Shown here: piece after piece, positions 51,126 to 59,984 of the stretch
Layout of the letters: the number at the start of each line of letters is the position of its first letter
Position numbering within the stretch: the stretch's first letter is position 1
Source: Variovorax paradoxus
GTDB lineage: Bacteria; Pseudomonadota; Gammaproteobacteria; Burkholderiales; Burkholderiaceae_C
Reading direction: 5' to 3'
DNA length: 64,000 nt
NCBI RefSeq assembly: GCF_030811855.1
Contig: NZ_JAUSRN010000016.1
Location: 1 to 64,000 of the forward strand
Position numbers and translations under genes: made by a program
Notes under the pieces: model-generated
Told to the model about the DNA's origin: nothing
Database searches by the model: none
Seen by the model: only the letters and a program-made list of their open reading frames with translations

Positions 51126-52328
51126 TCAGGCGGGTTCGGGCGCGAGCTTGCGTTCGCCAAGCAGCGCCAGTTCTTCGCGCAGCGTCAGGGCGAGTGCGGC
51201 GATGGCGATGTCGATTTCCTCGACGCTGGCCGTCACGAACGACAGGCGCAGCGTGCGCGGATCGCCCTGGCCTGCATAGAAGGGCGCGCCCGGCACGAAG
51301 GCCACGTTGCGTTCCACCGCCTTGGGCAGCAGCGCCACTGTGTCGATGCCCTCGGGCATGCGCGCCCACAGGAACATGCCGCCCTTGGGCACGTTGAACT
51401 TCACGTCGAGCCCGGCCATCTCGCGCGTGAGCGCCGCGATCATGGCGTCGCGCTGGCGCTTGTAGAGCGCGCGGATCGTGGGCACGTGGCGCTCGAGAAA
51501 GTTGTCTTTCATCACCGCCGACACCATGCGCTGCGTGAAGATGGGCGTGTGCAGGTCGACCGCCTGCTTGGCCTGCAGCAGCTTCGGATAAATGGCCTTG
51601 GGCGCAACCAGGAAGCCCAGGCGCAGGCCCGGGGCCAGCACCTTCGAGAACGAGCCCAGGTAGATGCAGCCCTCAGGGTTGCGCGCGGTCAGCGGCAGCG
51701 GCGGGGCTTCGTCGAACCACAGCTCGCCGTAGGGGTTGTCTTCGACGATCGGCAGGCCGGCCGCGGCAGCGGCGGCCGACACGGCGGCGCGGCGCTCTTC
51801 GGTCATGGTGCGGCCGGTGGGGTTCTGGAAGTTGGGCAGCAGGTAGACGAAACGGGCGTCCTTCGACTTTGCGACCAGGTCGTCCACGATGACGCCCTCG
51901 TTGTCGCTTGCCACGCTCACCGGCACCGGCTCCATCGGGCCGAAGGCCTGCAGCGCGCCGAGGTAGGTGGGCGTTTCGACCAGCACGGTGCTGCCGGGAT
52001 CGAGCAGCACTTTGGCCACCAGATCGAGGCCCTGCTGCGAGCCGGTGGTGATGAGCACCTGCGCGGGATCGACGTTCCACGGCAGCATGTCGGCCACCGC
52101 CTGGCGCAGCGGCGCATAGCCTTCGCTCGCGGCGTATTGCAGGGCCGCCTGGCCGTCGTTGTGCAGCACCTCGGCGCAGGCGTCTGCAAAAGCCTGGATC
52201 GGGAAGGTCTTGGGCGAGGGCAGGCCGCCGGCCAGGCTGATGATGCCGGGGCGCTCGGTGACCTTGAGGATTTCGCGCAGCACCGACGGGTTCATTTTTG
52301 CGGCGCGGGCGGCGAGTTTCCAGTTCAT
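51126..52328 (-). CDS. PLP-dependent aminotransferase (class I/II, 2-aminoadipate type)
   Basis: A 400-residue enzyme, ATG 52328. Fold-type I hallmarks: I-S-L-A-G-G-L-P-S-P, L-Q-Y-A-A-S-E-G-Y-A-P-L-R, L-I-T-T-G-S-Q-Q-G-L-D, N-F-Q-N-P-T-G, D-N-P-Y-G-E-L and the Schiff-base K229 in Y-L-G-S-F-S-K-V-L-A-P-G-L-R-L-G. It is closest in pattern to 2-aminoadipate or LysN-like aminotransferases related to MocR tails. It moves an amino group from an amino acid to a keto acid. It lies inside the exporter operon, so its substrate may be the compound the system handles. Confidence 0.92.
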   Translation of the reverse strand: MNWKLAARAAKMNPSVLREILKVTERPGIISLAGGLPSPKTFPIQAFADACAEVLHNDGQAALQYAASEGYAPLRQAVADMLPWNVDPAQVLITTGSQQGLDLVAKVLLDPGSTVLVETPTYLGALQAFGPMEPVPVSVASDNEGVIVDDLVAKSKDARFVYLLPNFQNPTGRTMTEERRAAVSAAAAAAGLPIVEDNPYGELWFDEAPPLPLTARNPEGCIYLGSFSKVLAPGLRLGFLVAPKAIYPKLLQAKQAVDLHTPIFTQRMVSAVMKDNFLERHVPTIRALYKRQRDAMIAALTREMAGLDVKFNVPKGGMFLWARMPEGIDTVALLPKAVERNVAFVPGAPFYAGQGDPRTLRLSFVTASVEEIDIAIAALALTLREELALLGERKLAPEPA

Positions 52329-52369
52329 GGGTTCTTCTTTCAGGCGGGTGAGGTGAGAGGCGAATTTGT

Positions 52370-53317
52370 TCAAGATTGTTCGGCACGCGCAGCGCGTGGC
52401 GAAACGGCATGAGCGGGCTGCGGCTGCGAAAGGCGTTTGCCGAGCATCACCGTGCAGACCACGGCAATGGCAAAGCCCAGTGTGACCACGTCGAGCGGCT
52501 CGCCCAGCAGCGGAATGGAGGCAAGTATCGAGAGAAAGGGCTGCAGCAGCTGGGTCTGGCTCACGCGCAGTGCGCCGCCCATTGCGAGGCCGCGGTACCA
52601 CGCGAAGAAGCCGATCCACATCGAGAACACACCGACATAGACGAAGCCCAACCAGGCCGACGTGGCGATGGGTTCCTGTGGCCACAGGGCCCACGTGGCC
52701 GGCAAGGTGACGGGCAGCGCCATCACGCAAACCCAGCAGATCACGCGCTCGGCACCGAGGGACGGCGTGACCTGCGCGCCGTAGATGTAGCCGAACGAAG
52801 CGGCGATGACCGCACCGACCAGCAGCAGATCAGCCCATTCGAAACCGAAGCCATGGCCGTTCTGGCTGGCACGCAGCAGCGAGAACAGCACGACCAGCAC
52901 GCTGCCTGCGATGGCACACAGCCAGAAGCCGAGCCGCGCCCGCTGGTGCAGCACCAGGGCGGCGACTGCCGCGGTGACGAGCGGCAGCAGCGCGGTGACG
53001 ACAGCCGCGTGGCTCGCCGTCACCACGCGCAATGCGTAGGCCAGCAGCAGCGGGTAGCCGATGACGTTGCCGAGCACCGCCATGCCCAGCGGCTTCCACT
53101 GGTGCGGTGCGGGCCGCGGTGAGCGCGTGGCAAGCAGGAAAACGGTCGAGAGAATGCCCGCCAAGGCGGCGCGCCCGAGCGTGACGAACCACGGCGAAAG
53201 CTGCGGGGCGCCCTGCGTGCCAGTGGCCAGCCGGGTCATCGGCAAGGTGATGGCGAACAGTGCCACGCCGATCACGCCGAGCCACATGCCGAGAGTCTCG
53301 TCTTTGATTCGGCTCAT
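52370..53317 (-). CDS. EamA/DMT-family transporter
   Basis: A 315-residue membrane protein, ATG 53317 overlapping the stop of the third LysE gene as ATGA. Ten helices in two EamA halves are visible, with R-A-A-L-A-G-I in the first half and G-F-V-Y-V-G-V-F-S-M-W-I-G-F-F-A-W-Y-R-G-L in the second. DMT proteins export amino acids, nucleosides or other metabolites. It is translationally coupled to the promoter-proximal LysE gene. Confidence 0.92.
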   Translation of the reverse strand: MSRIKDETLGMWLGVIGVALFAITLPMTRLATGTQGAPQLSPWFVTLGRAALAGILSTVFLLATRSPRPAPHQWKPLGMAVLGNVIGYPLLLAYALRVVTASHAAVVTALLPLVTAAVAALVLHQRARLGFWLCAIAGSVLVVLFSLLRASQNGHGFGFEWADLLLVGAVIAASFGYIYGAQVTPSLGAERVICWVCVMALPVTLPATWALWPQEPIATSAWLGFVYVGVFSMWIGFFAWYRGLAMGGALRVSQTQLLQPFLSILASIPLLGEPLDVVTLGFAIAVVCTVMLGKRLSQPQPAHAVSPRAARAEQS

Positions 53318-53913
53318 ACGCTCAGCATCCACCACGCCGTGAGCACCAGCACCAGCCCCATCGCACGGTTGAACCACAGCAGGCGCTTGCCCTTGGAGAG
53401 CCATTCGCGCAGCAGCGCGCCGGCCAGCGCATAGGTGAAGTTGCTGACGAAGGCGTAGACCAGCATTACCGGCGCGACGATGGCGAAGCGGCCGAGAGCA
53501 TCGGGCTGCCCCGCGATCCAGCCGGCCACCAGCGTGAGCGCGAGCAGCCAGGCCTTGATGTTGACGAACTGAAGCATCACGCCCTGGCCGAAGCCGATAT
53601 TCAGGCTGGCACTGTCCGCACGCCCCAGCGTGGCACTGCCGCTGAGCTTGTAGGCCAGCCACAGCAGGTAGCCCACGCCCAGAACCTTGATGGCCAGGCG
53701 CAGCGAAGGCACCGCCACCACCAGCGCGCCGATGCCGGCCGCGCAAAGAACCAGCAGCAGCGTCCAGCCGACCGGCACCGCCATCACGAAGCGCATGGCG
53801 CGCGGCAGTCCGCCGTTGGCTGCAAGGGCAGTCGAGAGAGTGGTGTTGGGACCGGGCGAGAAGCTCATCGCCGTGGCCAGCACCAGCAGGGCGGTGAATT
53901 CTTGCCAGTTCAT
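53314..53913 (-). CDS. LysE/RhtB-family exporter (third, promoter-proximal)
   Basis: A 199-residue membrane protein, ATG 53913 (M-N-W-Q-E-F-T-A-L-L-V-L). Signature M-S-F-S-P-G-P-N-T-T and F-V-N-I-K-A-W-L-L-A-L in the N-P-K position (here N-I-K). Six helices. As the first gene of the ten-gene operon and the one facing the MocR regulator, it is the most direct regulatory target. Confidence 0.93.
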   Translation of the reverse strand: MNWQEFTALLVLATAMSFSPGPNTTLSTALAANGGLPRAMRFVMAVPVGWTLLLVLCAAGIGALVVAVPSLRLAIKVLGVGYLLWLAYKLSGSATLGRADSASLNIGFGQGVMLQFVNIKAWLLALTLVAGWIAGQPDALGRFAIVAPVMLVYAFVSNFTYALAGALLREWLSKGKRLLWFNRAMGLVLVLTAWWMLSV

Positions 53914-53947
53914 TGCATACACTCTAAACTTTGCGACCATTACAGTT

Positions 53948-53986
53948 CCAATACAGTTGATCGAACATATGCGAAAACTGTATTGG
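53948..53986. promoter_or_regulatory. Perfect 11-bp inverted repeat, likely MocR operator
   Basis: CCAATACAGTT (53948-53958) and AACTGTATTGG (53976-53986) are exact complements with a 17-base spacer. A further TACAGTT copy (53941-53947) lies directly upstream as a direct repeat of the left arm. MocR-family regulators bind paired direct or inverted boxes of this size in the divergent promoter they share with their target. The boxes lie 24-73 bases from the two start codons. Confidence 0.75.
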
Positions 53987-54009
53987 CCTGACTTTCGACA
54001 CAGAAGCCG

Positions 54010-55425
54010 ATGCTGACACGAACCTCCACCCAGTCGCTCACCGGCCAATTGGCCGATCGGCTGGCCGAGCGCATCCGCACGCGGCTTCTGCCGCCCGGTG
54101 CGCGCCTCCCCTCGGTACGCGAATGCGCCCGCCAGCAGGGCGTGAGCCCCTACACGGTGGTGGCGGCTTACGACCAGTTGCTGGCCCAGGGCCTGGTCGA
54201 GGCGCGCCGGCAGCGCGGCTTCTATGTGCGCGATGCCGCGCCCGCGCAGGAGGAGCGCCCGTCCAACGCGGCGCCCATGGTTGCCCAGATGATGGCCTCC
54301 CGGGTGCCGGCCGACGCCAGTTCCCTCATCCGCAGCATGTTTCACCGGCCGAGCGACAAGCCGCAGCCGGGGATGGGCGTGTTTCCGCCCGACTGGATGT
54401 CGTCGACCTTCATGCCGACGGCGGTACGTCGCATGACCAGTACAGCGGCGCTGCAGGAGCTGTCGCTCCAGTACGGGGAGCCCGCCGGCGATGCCGCCTT
54501 GCGCCGCAGCCTGTCGAACAAGTTGATGGGCATCAACGTGCCCGCCGCACCGGACCAGATCGTCACGACTGTGGGCGCCACGCATGCACTGGACATCGTG
54601 AGCCGCACGCTGCTGCGCGCGGGGGATCCGGTGATGGTGGAGGAGCCGGGCTGGGCGCTGGAGTTCGCGCGACTCGAGGCGCTGGGCATGCGCATCCTGC
54701 CGGTGCCGCGTCGTGCCGACGGGCCCGACCTGGAGGTGATGGCGCAGTACTGCGCGCTGCACAGCCCCAAGCTCTTCGTGAGCGTGAGCGTGCTGCACAA
54801 CCCGACCGGCTATAGCCTCACGCCGGGCAGTGCGCACCGCGTGCTCAAGCTGGCCAATGCGCATGACTTTCACATCGTCGAGGACGACACCTACAGCCAC
54901 CTGGCGCCCGAGCACGCCACGCGTCTCAGTGCGCTCGATGGGCTGCAGCGCACCATCTACGTCAGCGGTTTTGCCAAGATCCTGGCGCCCAACTGGCGCA
55001 TCGGATTCCTGGCCGCATCGCCGGAACTGAAAGAGCGGCTGCTCGAAACCAAGCTGCTGGCCACGCTCACCACGCCCACGCTGTTCGAGCGGGCGCTCTC
55101 ATGGTGCATCGACCAGGGGCAACTGCGGCGGCATGCCGAGCGCATACGCATCCGGCTCGACGGCGCGCGTGGCCGTGCGGTGAAGCTCGCCATGTCGCAC
55201 GGCTGCACGTTCGCGTCGGAGCCGGCAGGCCTGTTTGGCTGGGTCGATACGGGTGTGGACACCGATGCGCTCACCCAGCGCATGCTCGACCAGGGCTACC
55301 TGCTGGCGCCGGGTTCGCTGTTCCACGCGCGGCGGCCGCCGAGCACGATGATGCGAATCAACTTCGCGACCTCGCAGGACGCGGCATTCTGGAAAGTGTT
55401 CAGCAAGGTGCGCGCGGAGCTTTGA
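54010..55425 (+). CDS. MocR/PdxR-type regulator (GntR HTH plus aminotransferase domain)
   Basis: A 471-residue protein. Residues 10-75 are a GntR winged HTH (L-P-P-G-A-R-L-P-S-V-R-E-C-A-R-Q-Q-G-V-S-P-Y-T-V). A linker of about 30 residues follows, then a fold-type I aminotransferase domain of about 115-465 with L-Q-Y-G-E-P-A-G, N-P-T-G-Y, D-D-T-Y-S and K323 in S-G-F-A-K-I-L-A-P-N-W-R-I-G, able to bind PLP. In this family PLP or a PLP-amino acid adduct is the signal. It is divergent from the ten-gene exporter operon and very probably controls it. Confidence 0.93.
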   Translation: MLTRTSTQSLTGQLADRLAERIRTRLLPPGARLPSVRECARQQGVSPYTVVAAYDQLLAQGLVEARRQRGFYVRDAAPAQEERPSNAAPMVAQMMASRVPADASSLIRSMFHRPSDKPQPGMGVFPPDWMSSTFMPTAVRRMTSTAALQELSLQYGEPAGDAALRRSLSNKLMGINVPAAPDQIVTTVGATHALDIVSRTLLRAGDPVMVEEPGWALEFARLEALGMRILPVPRRADGPDLEVMAQYCALHSPKLFVSVSVLHNPTGYSLTPGSAHRVLKLANAHDFHIVEDDTYSHLAPEHATRLSALDGLQRTIYVSGFAKILAPNWRIGFLAASPELKERLLETKLLATLTTPTLFERALSWCIDQGQLRRHAERIRIRLDGARGRAVKLAMSHGCTFASEPAGLFGWVDTGVDTDALTQRMLDQGYLLAPGSLFHARRPPSTMMRINFATSQDAAFWKVFSKVRAEL

Positions 55426-55526
55426 CGGTTCTTTGCCCTTGCACGACATGGGCGTTCGCGGGTCGAAAAGAGGGATGCCTTGGAGTAAGCTGGCATCACA
55501 AGAAAACCCAACCCGGAGACCGCCGC

Positions 55527-56261
55527 ATGAGCAACGCCAGCCAGCCCTTCGATTTCAGCCAATTCGTCCCTGGATTCGATTTTTTGAAGAACCTTGCCGG
55601 CGGTGCCGCCGGTGGTTCGGGTGGCGGCGCAGTGCCGGGGTTGCCCGGGCTTGCAAGCTGGGTGGCGCCCACGCTGAGCGTGGAAGAGGTCGACAAGCGC
55701 ATCCAGGAGCTCAAGACGGTGCAGTACTGGCTCGAACAGAACGGGCACGCGCTCAAGGCCACCATCCAGGCGCTCGAAGTGCAAAAGATGACACTTTCGA
55801 CCTTGCGCGGCATGAACGTGCGGATGGAAGATATCGCCAACGCGTTCACCAAGCAGGCGGCCGCCGTGGCGCCTGCCGCTGCGCCGGTCGAGCCCGAGCC
55901 TGAAGCCGAGCCGGAGGAAGAAGCACCGGCAGAAGCAGCGGCGCCCGCCAGGAAGGCGCGCAGCAAGCCGGCATCGTCCACTGGCACTTCGACCGGCAAT
56001 GGCGGAGTGGTGGATCCGATGCAATGGTGGGGCTCGCTGACGGAGCAGTTTCAGCAGATTGCCAGCTCGGCGCTGCAAGATGCAGCCCAGCTCAAGGTGC
56101 CGGCCATGGCCCAGCCCGTGGTCGATGCGGTAGACAAGGCAATGGGCAAGCCGGCGGCCTCCGCGGCTTCCAAGCCTGCGGCCAAGAAGGCGGCAGCGAC
56201 GCCCGCCGCGAAGAAGAAGGCGCCCGGCGCCGCGCGAAAGCGAACGGCCAGCCGGCGCTGA
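55527..56261 (+). CDS. phaM: PhaM-type polyhydroxyalkanoate granule regulatory protein
   Basis: A 244-residue protein, ATG 55527 with GGAG nine bases before. N-terminal P-F-D-F-S-Q-F-V-P-G-F-D-F-L-K-N-L and the conserved helix W-V-A-P-T-L-S-V-E-E-V-D-K-R-I-Q-E-L-K-T match PhaM; a Glu/Ala/Pro linker (about 115-140) leads to a Lys/Ala-rich tail of histone-H1 type (from about 205). In Ralstonia PhaM activates PHA synthase and ties granules to the nucleoid so they are shared at division; the basic tail is the DNA contact. No phaC gene is in the window. Confidence 0.85.
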   Translation: MSNASQPFDFSQFVPGFDFLKNLAGGAAGGSGGGAVPGLPGLASWVAPTLSVEEVDKRIQELKTVQYWLEQNGHALKATIQALEVQKMTLSTLRGMNVRMEDIANAFTKQAAAVAPAAAPVEPEPEAEPEEEAPAEAAAPARKARSKPASSTGTSTGNGGVVDPMQWWGSLTEQFQQIASSALQDAAQLKVPAMAQPVVDAVDKAMGKPAASAASKPAAKKAAATPAAKKKAPGAARKRTASRR

Positions 56262-56313
56262 CGCCATACACACGAACGCATTTTTGTTTGAAGAGAACGG
56301 GTTGGCACGCATC

Positions 56314-57594
56314 ATGAAGTTGTTTCCTTCCGGCCATGCCACCCATCCGCAATGGCGCATGGCGGCCGGCCTCGTGCTGGCCCAGTTGCGGGCGCAGATG
56401 GCGCTGCCCGACTACGCGTCGTCGCCGACCCTGGGGTTGCTCTACATCACCGACCACTACGCGTCGGATGCGCAAGACATCCTCGACCACCTGAGCGCCG
56501 AGCTTCCCGAGGTCACCGACTGGTCGGGCACCGTCGGCATCGGCGTGTCCGCCAACAATGCTGAATATTTCGACGAGCCCGGCCTCTGCCTGATGCTCTG
56601 CGCGCTGCCGAGCGACCAATACCGCGTGTTTTCCGGCGTCGCGCCGCTGGGTAATTCGGAGATGAGCGGTTTCGAGGCCCACACGGCGCTGGTGCATGCG
56701 GACCCCGCGACCCCCGACCTGACCGAGCTGATCGGCGAAATGGCCGGCCGCACCGACACCGGCTACCTGTTCGGCGGACTGTCGTCGGGCCGCGCGGGCG
56801 CGCTGCAGTTCGCCGTGGGCGGCAACGGCAACATCCGCGGGCATGGCGCGGCGGGCGGTGTGTTCTCGGGTGGCTTGTCGGGCGTGGTGTTCGGCGAGGG
56901 CGTGCGGCTGGTTTCGCGCGTCACTCAAGGCTGCCAGCCGCTGCGCTCGGGCGGCGGGCGCGAACGCGAGATCACTGAGGCCGACGGCAATCTGCTGCTC
57001 AAGCTCGACGGCGAACCCGCGCTCGACGTGCTGCTGGCCGACCTGCAGGTGTCGCTCGAGCGGCCGCAGGAAGCCATCGACGCCGTGCGCGCCACCCTGG
57101 TGGGCCTTGCCGATGCGGGCAGCGACGGCATCCGCCGCACCGGCGACTTGGGCGCCGACGTGCTGGTGCGCCACATCATCGGATTGGACCCCACGCGCCG
57201 CGGCATCGCCATTGCCGACGTGGCCGAGGCCGGCATGCGCCTGACCTTCTGCCGCCGCAATGCGCAGGCTGCGCGCGCCGACCTGATGCGCATATGCGCG
57301 GAAATCCGCGAAGAGCTGGAACCCGAGGAACAGACGCTGGCCACCGCGCGCGCCGTGGCGGCCGGAGAGGCCGAAGCCGCGCCGCATCCGGCGCGCCGCA
57401 TCGCGGGTGCCGTTTATGTCAGCTGCTCGGGCCGCGGCGGGCCGCACTTCGGCGCGCCCGGCGCCGAACTGCAGATCGTGCGGCACGCCCTGGGCGACGT
57501 GCCCTTGGTCGGCTTCTTTGCCGCGGGCGAGATCGCCCGGCACCACCTGTATGGGTATACGGGGGTGCTGACGGTGTTTACCGCCGCGGATTGA
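56314..57594 (+). CDS. FIST-domain signal-transduction protein
   Basis: A 426-residue soluble protein with FIST N- and C-terminal domains: an N-half Y-L-F-G-G-L-S-S-G-R-A-G, G-G-V-F-S-G-G-L-S-G-V-V, and a C-half with Y-V-S-C-S-G-R-G, G-F-F-A-A-G-E-I and G-Y-T-G-V-L-T-V-F at the end. FIST proteins are thought to sense small ligands such as amino acids and are often near signalling genes. ATG 56314 is taken (M-K-L-F-P-S-G-H); TTG codons at 56284 and 56302 are possible extensions. It lies 52 bases after phaM on the same strand, so co-transcription is plausible. Confidence 0.88.
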   Translation: MKLFPSGHATHPQWRMAAGLVLAQLRAQMALPDYASSPTLGLLYITDHYASDAQDILDHLSAELPEVTDWSGTVGIGVSANNAEYFDEPGLCLMLCALPSDQYRVFSGVAPLGNSEMSGFEAHTALVHADPATPDLTELIGEMAGRTDTGYLFGGLSSGRAGALQFAVGGNGNIRGHGAAGGVFSGGLSGVVFGEGVRLVSRVTQGCQPLRSGGGREREITEADGNLLLKLDGEPALDVLLADLQVSLERPQEAIDAVRATLVGLADAGSDGIRRTGDLGADVLVRHIIGLDPTRRGIAIADVAEAGMRLTFCRRNAQAARADLMRICAEIREELEPEEQTLATARAVAAGEAEAAPHPARRIAGAVYVSCSGRGGPHFGAPGAELQIVRHALGDVPLVGFFAAGEIARHHLYGYTGVLTVFTAAD

Positions 57595-57795
57595 CGGACG
57601 AGGTTTCTAACTCCTTGCGCTGAGGTCGACTGTGGTTGCCTTCATAGAATTAACCGATTGGCGCTGCCGCGCGGAGAACCTCTGCTGACCAGCGCCCATT
57701 TAGTAGGCGTGGCTTTGCGGCACCCGCCCATCGGGTCTATTACGATTTCGTTTTTCGGCCGACACAGCGAACGAACTCAAAACCAGCACGCGCGT

Positions 57796-59982
57796 CTAGC
57801 CTTCAGGCGCACAGAAGATGAGTTCGACGTCTGGATTGAAGTAAGAAACGGCCGTCGACACGTTGCTGACGATATGGAGCAGCGCATTACATCTCGCCAT
57901 TGTCATCGCGTCTCGGATGACTTCCCAGGCCATCCGAACTGACCAATTGGACTGATCTGCAGCCACCAGGTGCTGGACCTGAAAACCTTCGGCACCTTGT
58001 TCACTCTTGCTTAAACTGTCGAAACGGGCGTCTTCGTGTTCTCTGGTTCGACGAACGTCGTCGTAGCAAAACACCCGCTCGCCGAATGCTGACCTGAAGC
58101 GGTCCACCACGCGATCCTGATCGGTAGCGAGGAATATCCCCCAGTCCGGGGATGAGAAGGCAATACCGCGTTTTTCCAATTCCAAGCGAATAGAATTGAC
58201 GTAATTTTCCGTATGCGCAATGGCGCCGTCCGGCTGCTCTATCACATGACTCGGGTGCTTGATATGGGCCGCGATCATGAATTTTCTTTGGCGAAAATTG
58301 GATTCGACAAAGGCATCAAGTTCTGCCTGAAAATTCGGCAGAAGGCGAACATGCTGCTTCAGCACCGAGTTGTATTGCTCCCGGAATCTGAGGAACTGCC
58401 CGCTTTTGTATAGCTTGTAGGCATGCACATAGGTCAATTGAGGTTCCCGATGATCATTAAAGTGGGCGTCGGGAAGCTTTCCTTTGTCGTAGAGAAACGC
58501 CGGGTCATCCATTTGCTCGGGGGTGAGGCCGAACAGGGGGTGAAACAACTTTGTCCAGATATTTCCATCATCCGGCTTGCCATAGCAAAAACTGATGAAT
58601 GGCTTGTTCTCATGGCGTTTCATCATGCGGGCGACATTCCAATCGGGCAAAACCATGTGACACCGAGTTTCGCGTTGGTCCCAGACGAGATGGCTCATGA
58701 AGGTATTGAAAACGGAGAAAAAGCCCCCGTCATGAGATTGAACGACTGTTCTGTCGATGTGGGGGAGGTGTTGGTTTCGCACCCCCAATTTGGCAGCTTG
58801 GCGCTCCGCAAATTTCTCGGGCCAGCGCGTATATTTTGATCCTAGTGCTTGTGGTCGGAAGTGCGGTAAATCGAAATCAACGAGTCGCGCATAATCGTTG
58901 GCCAGAGTTGAAAAACTGAATTCCGATGCTAATTCCTTGCGTACGTGTGCAGTGCGAGCAGGCTGACCTGTCGTAACAAACTGAAAACTCTCCTCAAGGC
59001 GTGCTCGGACATCCTTGATAGTCGCGCCAAATTGGCGGCCGGCGATCAAGTTGTCTACCTCTGGATAACGAGCCGGAACTGCGATATCTGCTGGCACAAC
59101 AAAAACACCAGGCGTTGGGTAAAGATCCCGATGGCCGCCCACATCGGTGATGACCAGCGATTTTCCGAGCGCCAACGCTTCGCGGGGCCCGATCGAAAAT
59201 CCTTCGCCTTTGGAACAATTGACAAAGATGTCGCAAGCTTCGATTAAGTCATTTTTTTGCTGATCACTCAACGCTTGATCACTGATGATTATGTTCTTGG
59301 CGGAACTCGTACGAACCTTTTCCTGGATTCTCTCCAAGTACCGTCCTATCGCCAGATTGGAGTGAATTGTCAGTTCCGCTTCCGGGTTTTCGCCGAAAGA
59401 CTGGAGAAAGGCATCGACTAGTGTCTCCACACCTTTGCGGGAATGAAAGGCTGCGACCGAAAGAAATTTAATTTTCGCCTTGTGTGGCGGCCTGTAAGGG
59501 CGACTTAGCAAGGCTTCGAGATCGAGGCCCAGTGGCAACGTGCCGATGCCGATTTGAACGCCCGATTTTCGCGCGACGTCTTCCAATGTTTTATTCATGA
59601 AGAGCACGAAATCCAATCGCTCGTTCATGACTTGTACCCATTGTGGCAAAAATTCATCGGAATCCCATGCGACATGGGCGATTCGCAATGCGTCGGGGGG
59701 GATTAATTTGTAATTGAAGTCGTGGGCGCCGTTCCACAGGACATCGGTATAAAACGCGACTTGTACCTCGGAAAGATTCTTGCAGACAGGAATCCGCGTT
59801 CCATTGGGCAGGAAGATTTCGTTCAGCTCCCGAAGTTTGGGTTCCACGGGGAATATGGAAACTTCGTGAAACCTACTCAGCAACTCGCACGCCGCGTAGG
59901 TGGTCCGACCGATTCCGGTTTCAAAGGCGCATCGACCGATGACGCAAACAGACGAAAACAATTGCTGCTTCCTATTATTCAT
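57796..59982 (-). CDS. Fusion of GT4 glycosyltransferase and fucosyltransferase-like domain
   Basis: A 728-residue protein. Residues about 1-370 are a GT-B enzyme of family 4: F-E-T-G-I-G-R-T-T-Y near the start, F-L-S-V-A-A-F-H-S-R-K-G-V-E, and D-I-F-V-N-C-S-K-G-E-G-F-S-I-G-P-R-E-A-L-A-L-G-K. Residues about 430-728 look like a NodZ/O-fucosyltransferase-type domain: I-A-A-H-I-K-H-P-S-H (the HIR-like donor motif), a T-D-Q-D segment, and H-I-V-S-N-V-S-T-A-V-S-Y-F-N-P at the end. The neighbour fcl makes GDP-L-fucose, the expected donor. Base composition is clearly AT-richer than the chromosome here. ATG 59982, two bases after the FkbM stop. Confidence 0.82.
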   Translation of the reverse strand: MNNRKQQLFSSVCVIGRCAFETGIGRTTYAACELLSRFHEVSIFPVEPKLRELNEIFLPNGTRIPVCKNLSEVQVAFYTDVLWNGAHDFNYKLIPPDALRIAHVAWDSDEFLPQWVQVMNERLDFVLFMNKTLEDVARKSGVQIGIGTLPLGLDLEALLSRPYRPPHKAKIKFLSVAAFHSRKGVETLVDAFLQSFGENPEAELTIHSNLAIGRYLERIQEKVRTSSAKNIIISDQALSDQQKNDLIEACDIFVNCSKGEGFSIGPREALALGKSLVITDVGGHRDLYPTPGVFVVPADIAVPARYPEVDNLIAGRQFGATIKDVRARLEESFQFVTTGQPARTAHVRKELASEFSFSTLANDYARLVDFDLPHFRPQALGSKYTRWPEKFAERQAAKLGVRNQHLPHIDRTVVQSHDGGFFSVFNTFMSHLVWDQRETRCHMVLPDWNVARMMKRHENKPFISFCYGKPDDGNIWTKLFHPLFGLTPEQMDDPAFLYDKGKLPDAHFNDHREPQLTYVHAYKLYKSGQFLRFREQYNSVLKQHVRLLPNFQAELDAFVESNFRQRKFMIAAHIKHPSHVIEQPDGAIAHTENYVNSIRLELEKRGIAFSSPDWGIFLATDQDRVVDRFRSAFGERVFCYDDVRRTREHEDARFDSLSKSEQGAEGFQVQHLVAADQSNWSVRMAWEVIRDAMTMARCNALLHIVSNVSTAVSYFNPDVELIFCAPEG

Positions 59983-59984
59983 TT

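Noticed and set aside
57658-57942. Plus-strand ORF of 94 codons overlapping the end of the GT4-fucosyltransferase gene
   Set aside because: Most of it is antisense to a well-supported gene and it has no recognisable composition or ribosome site.
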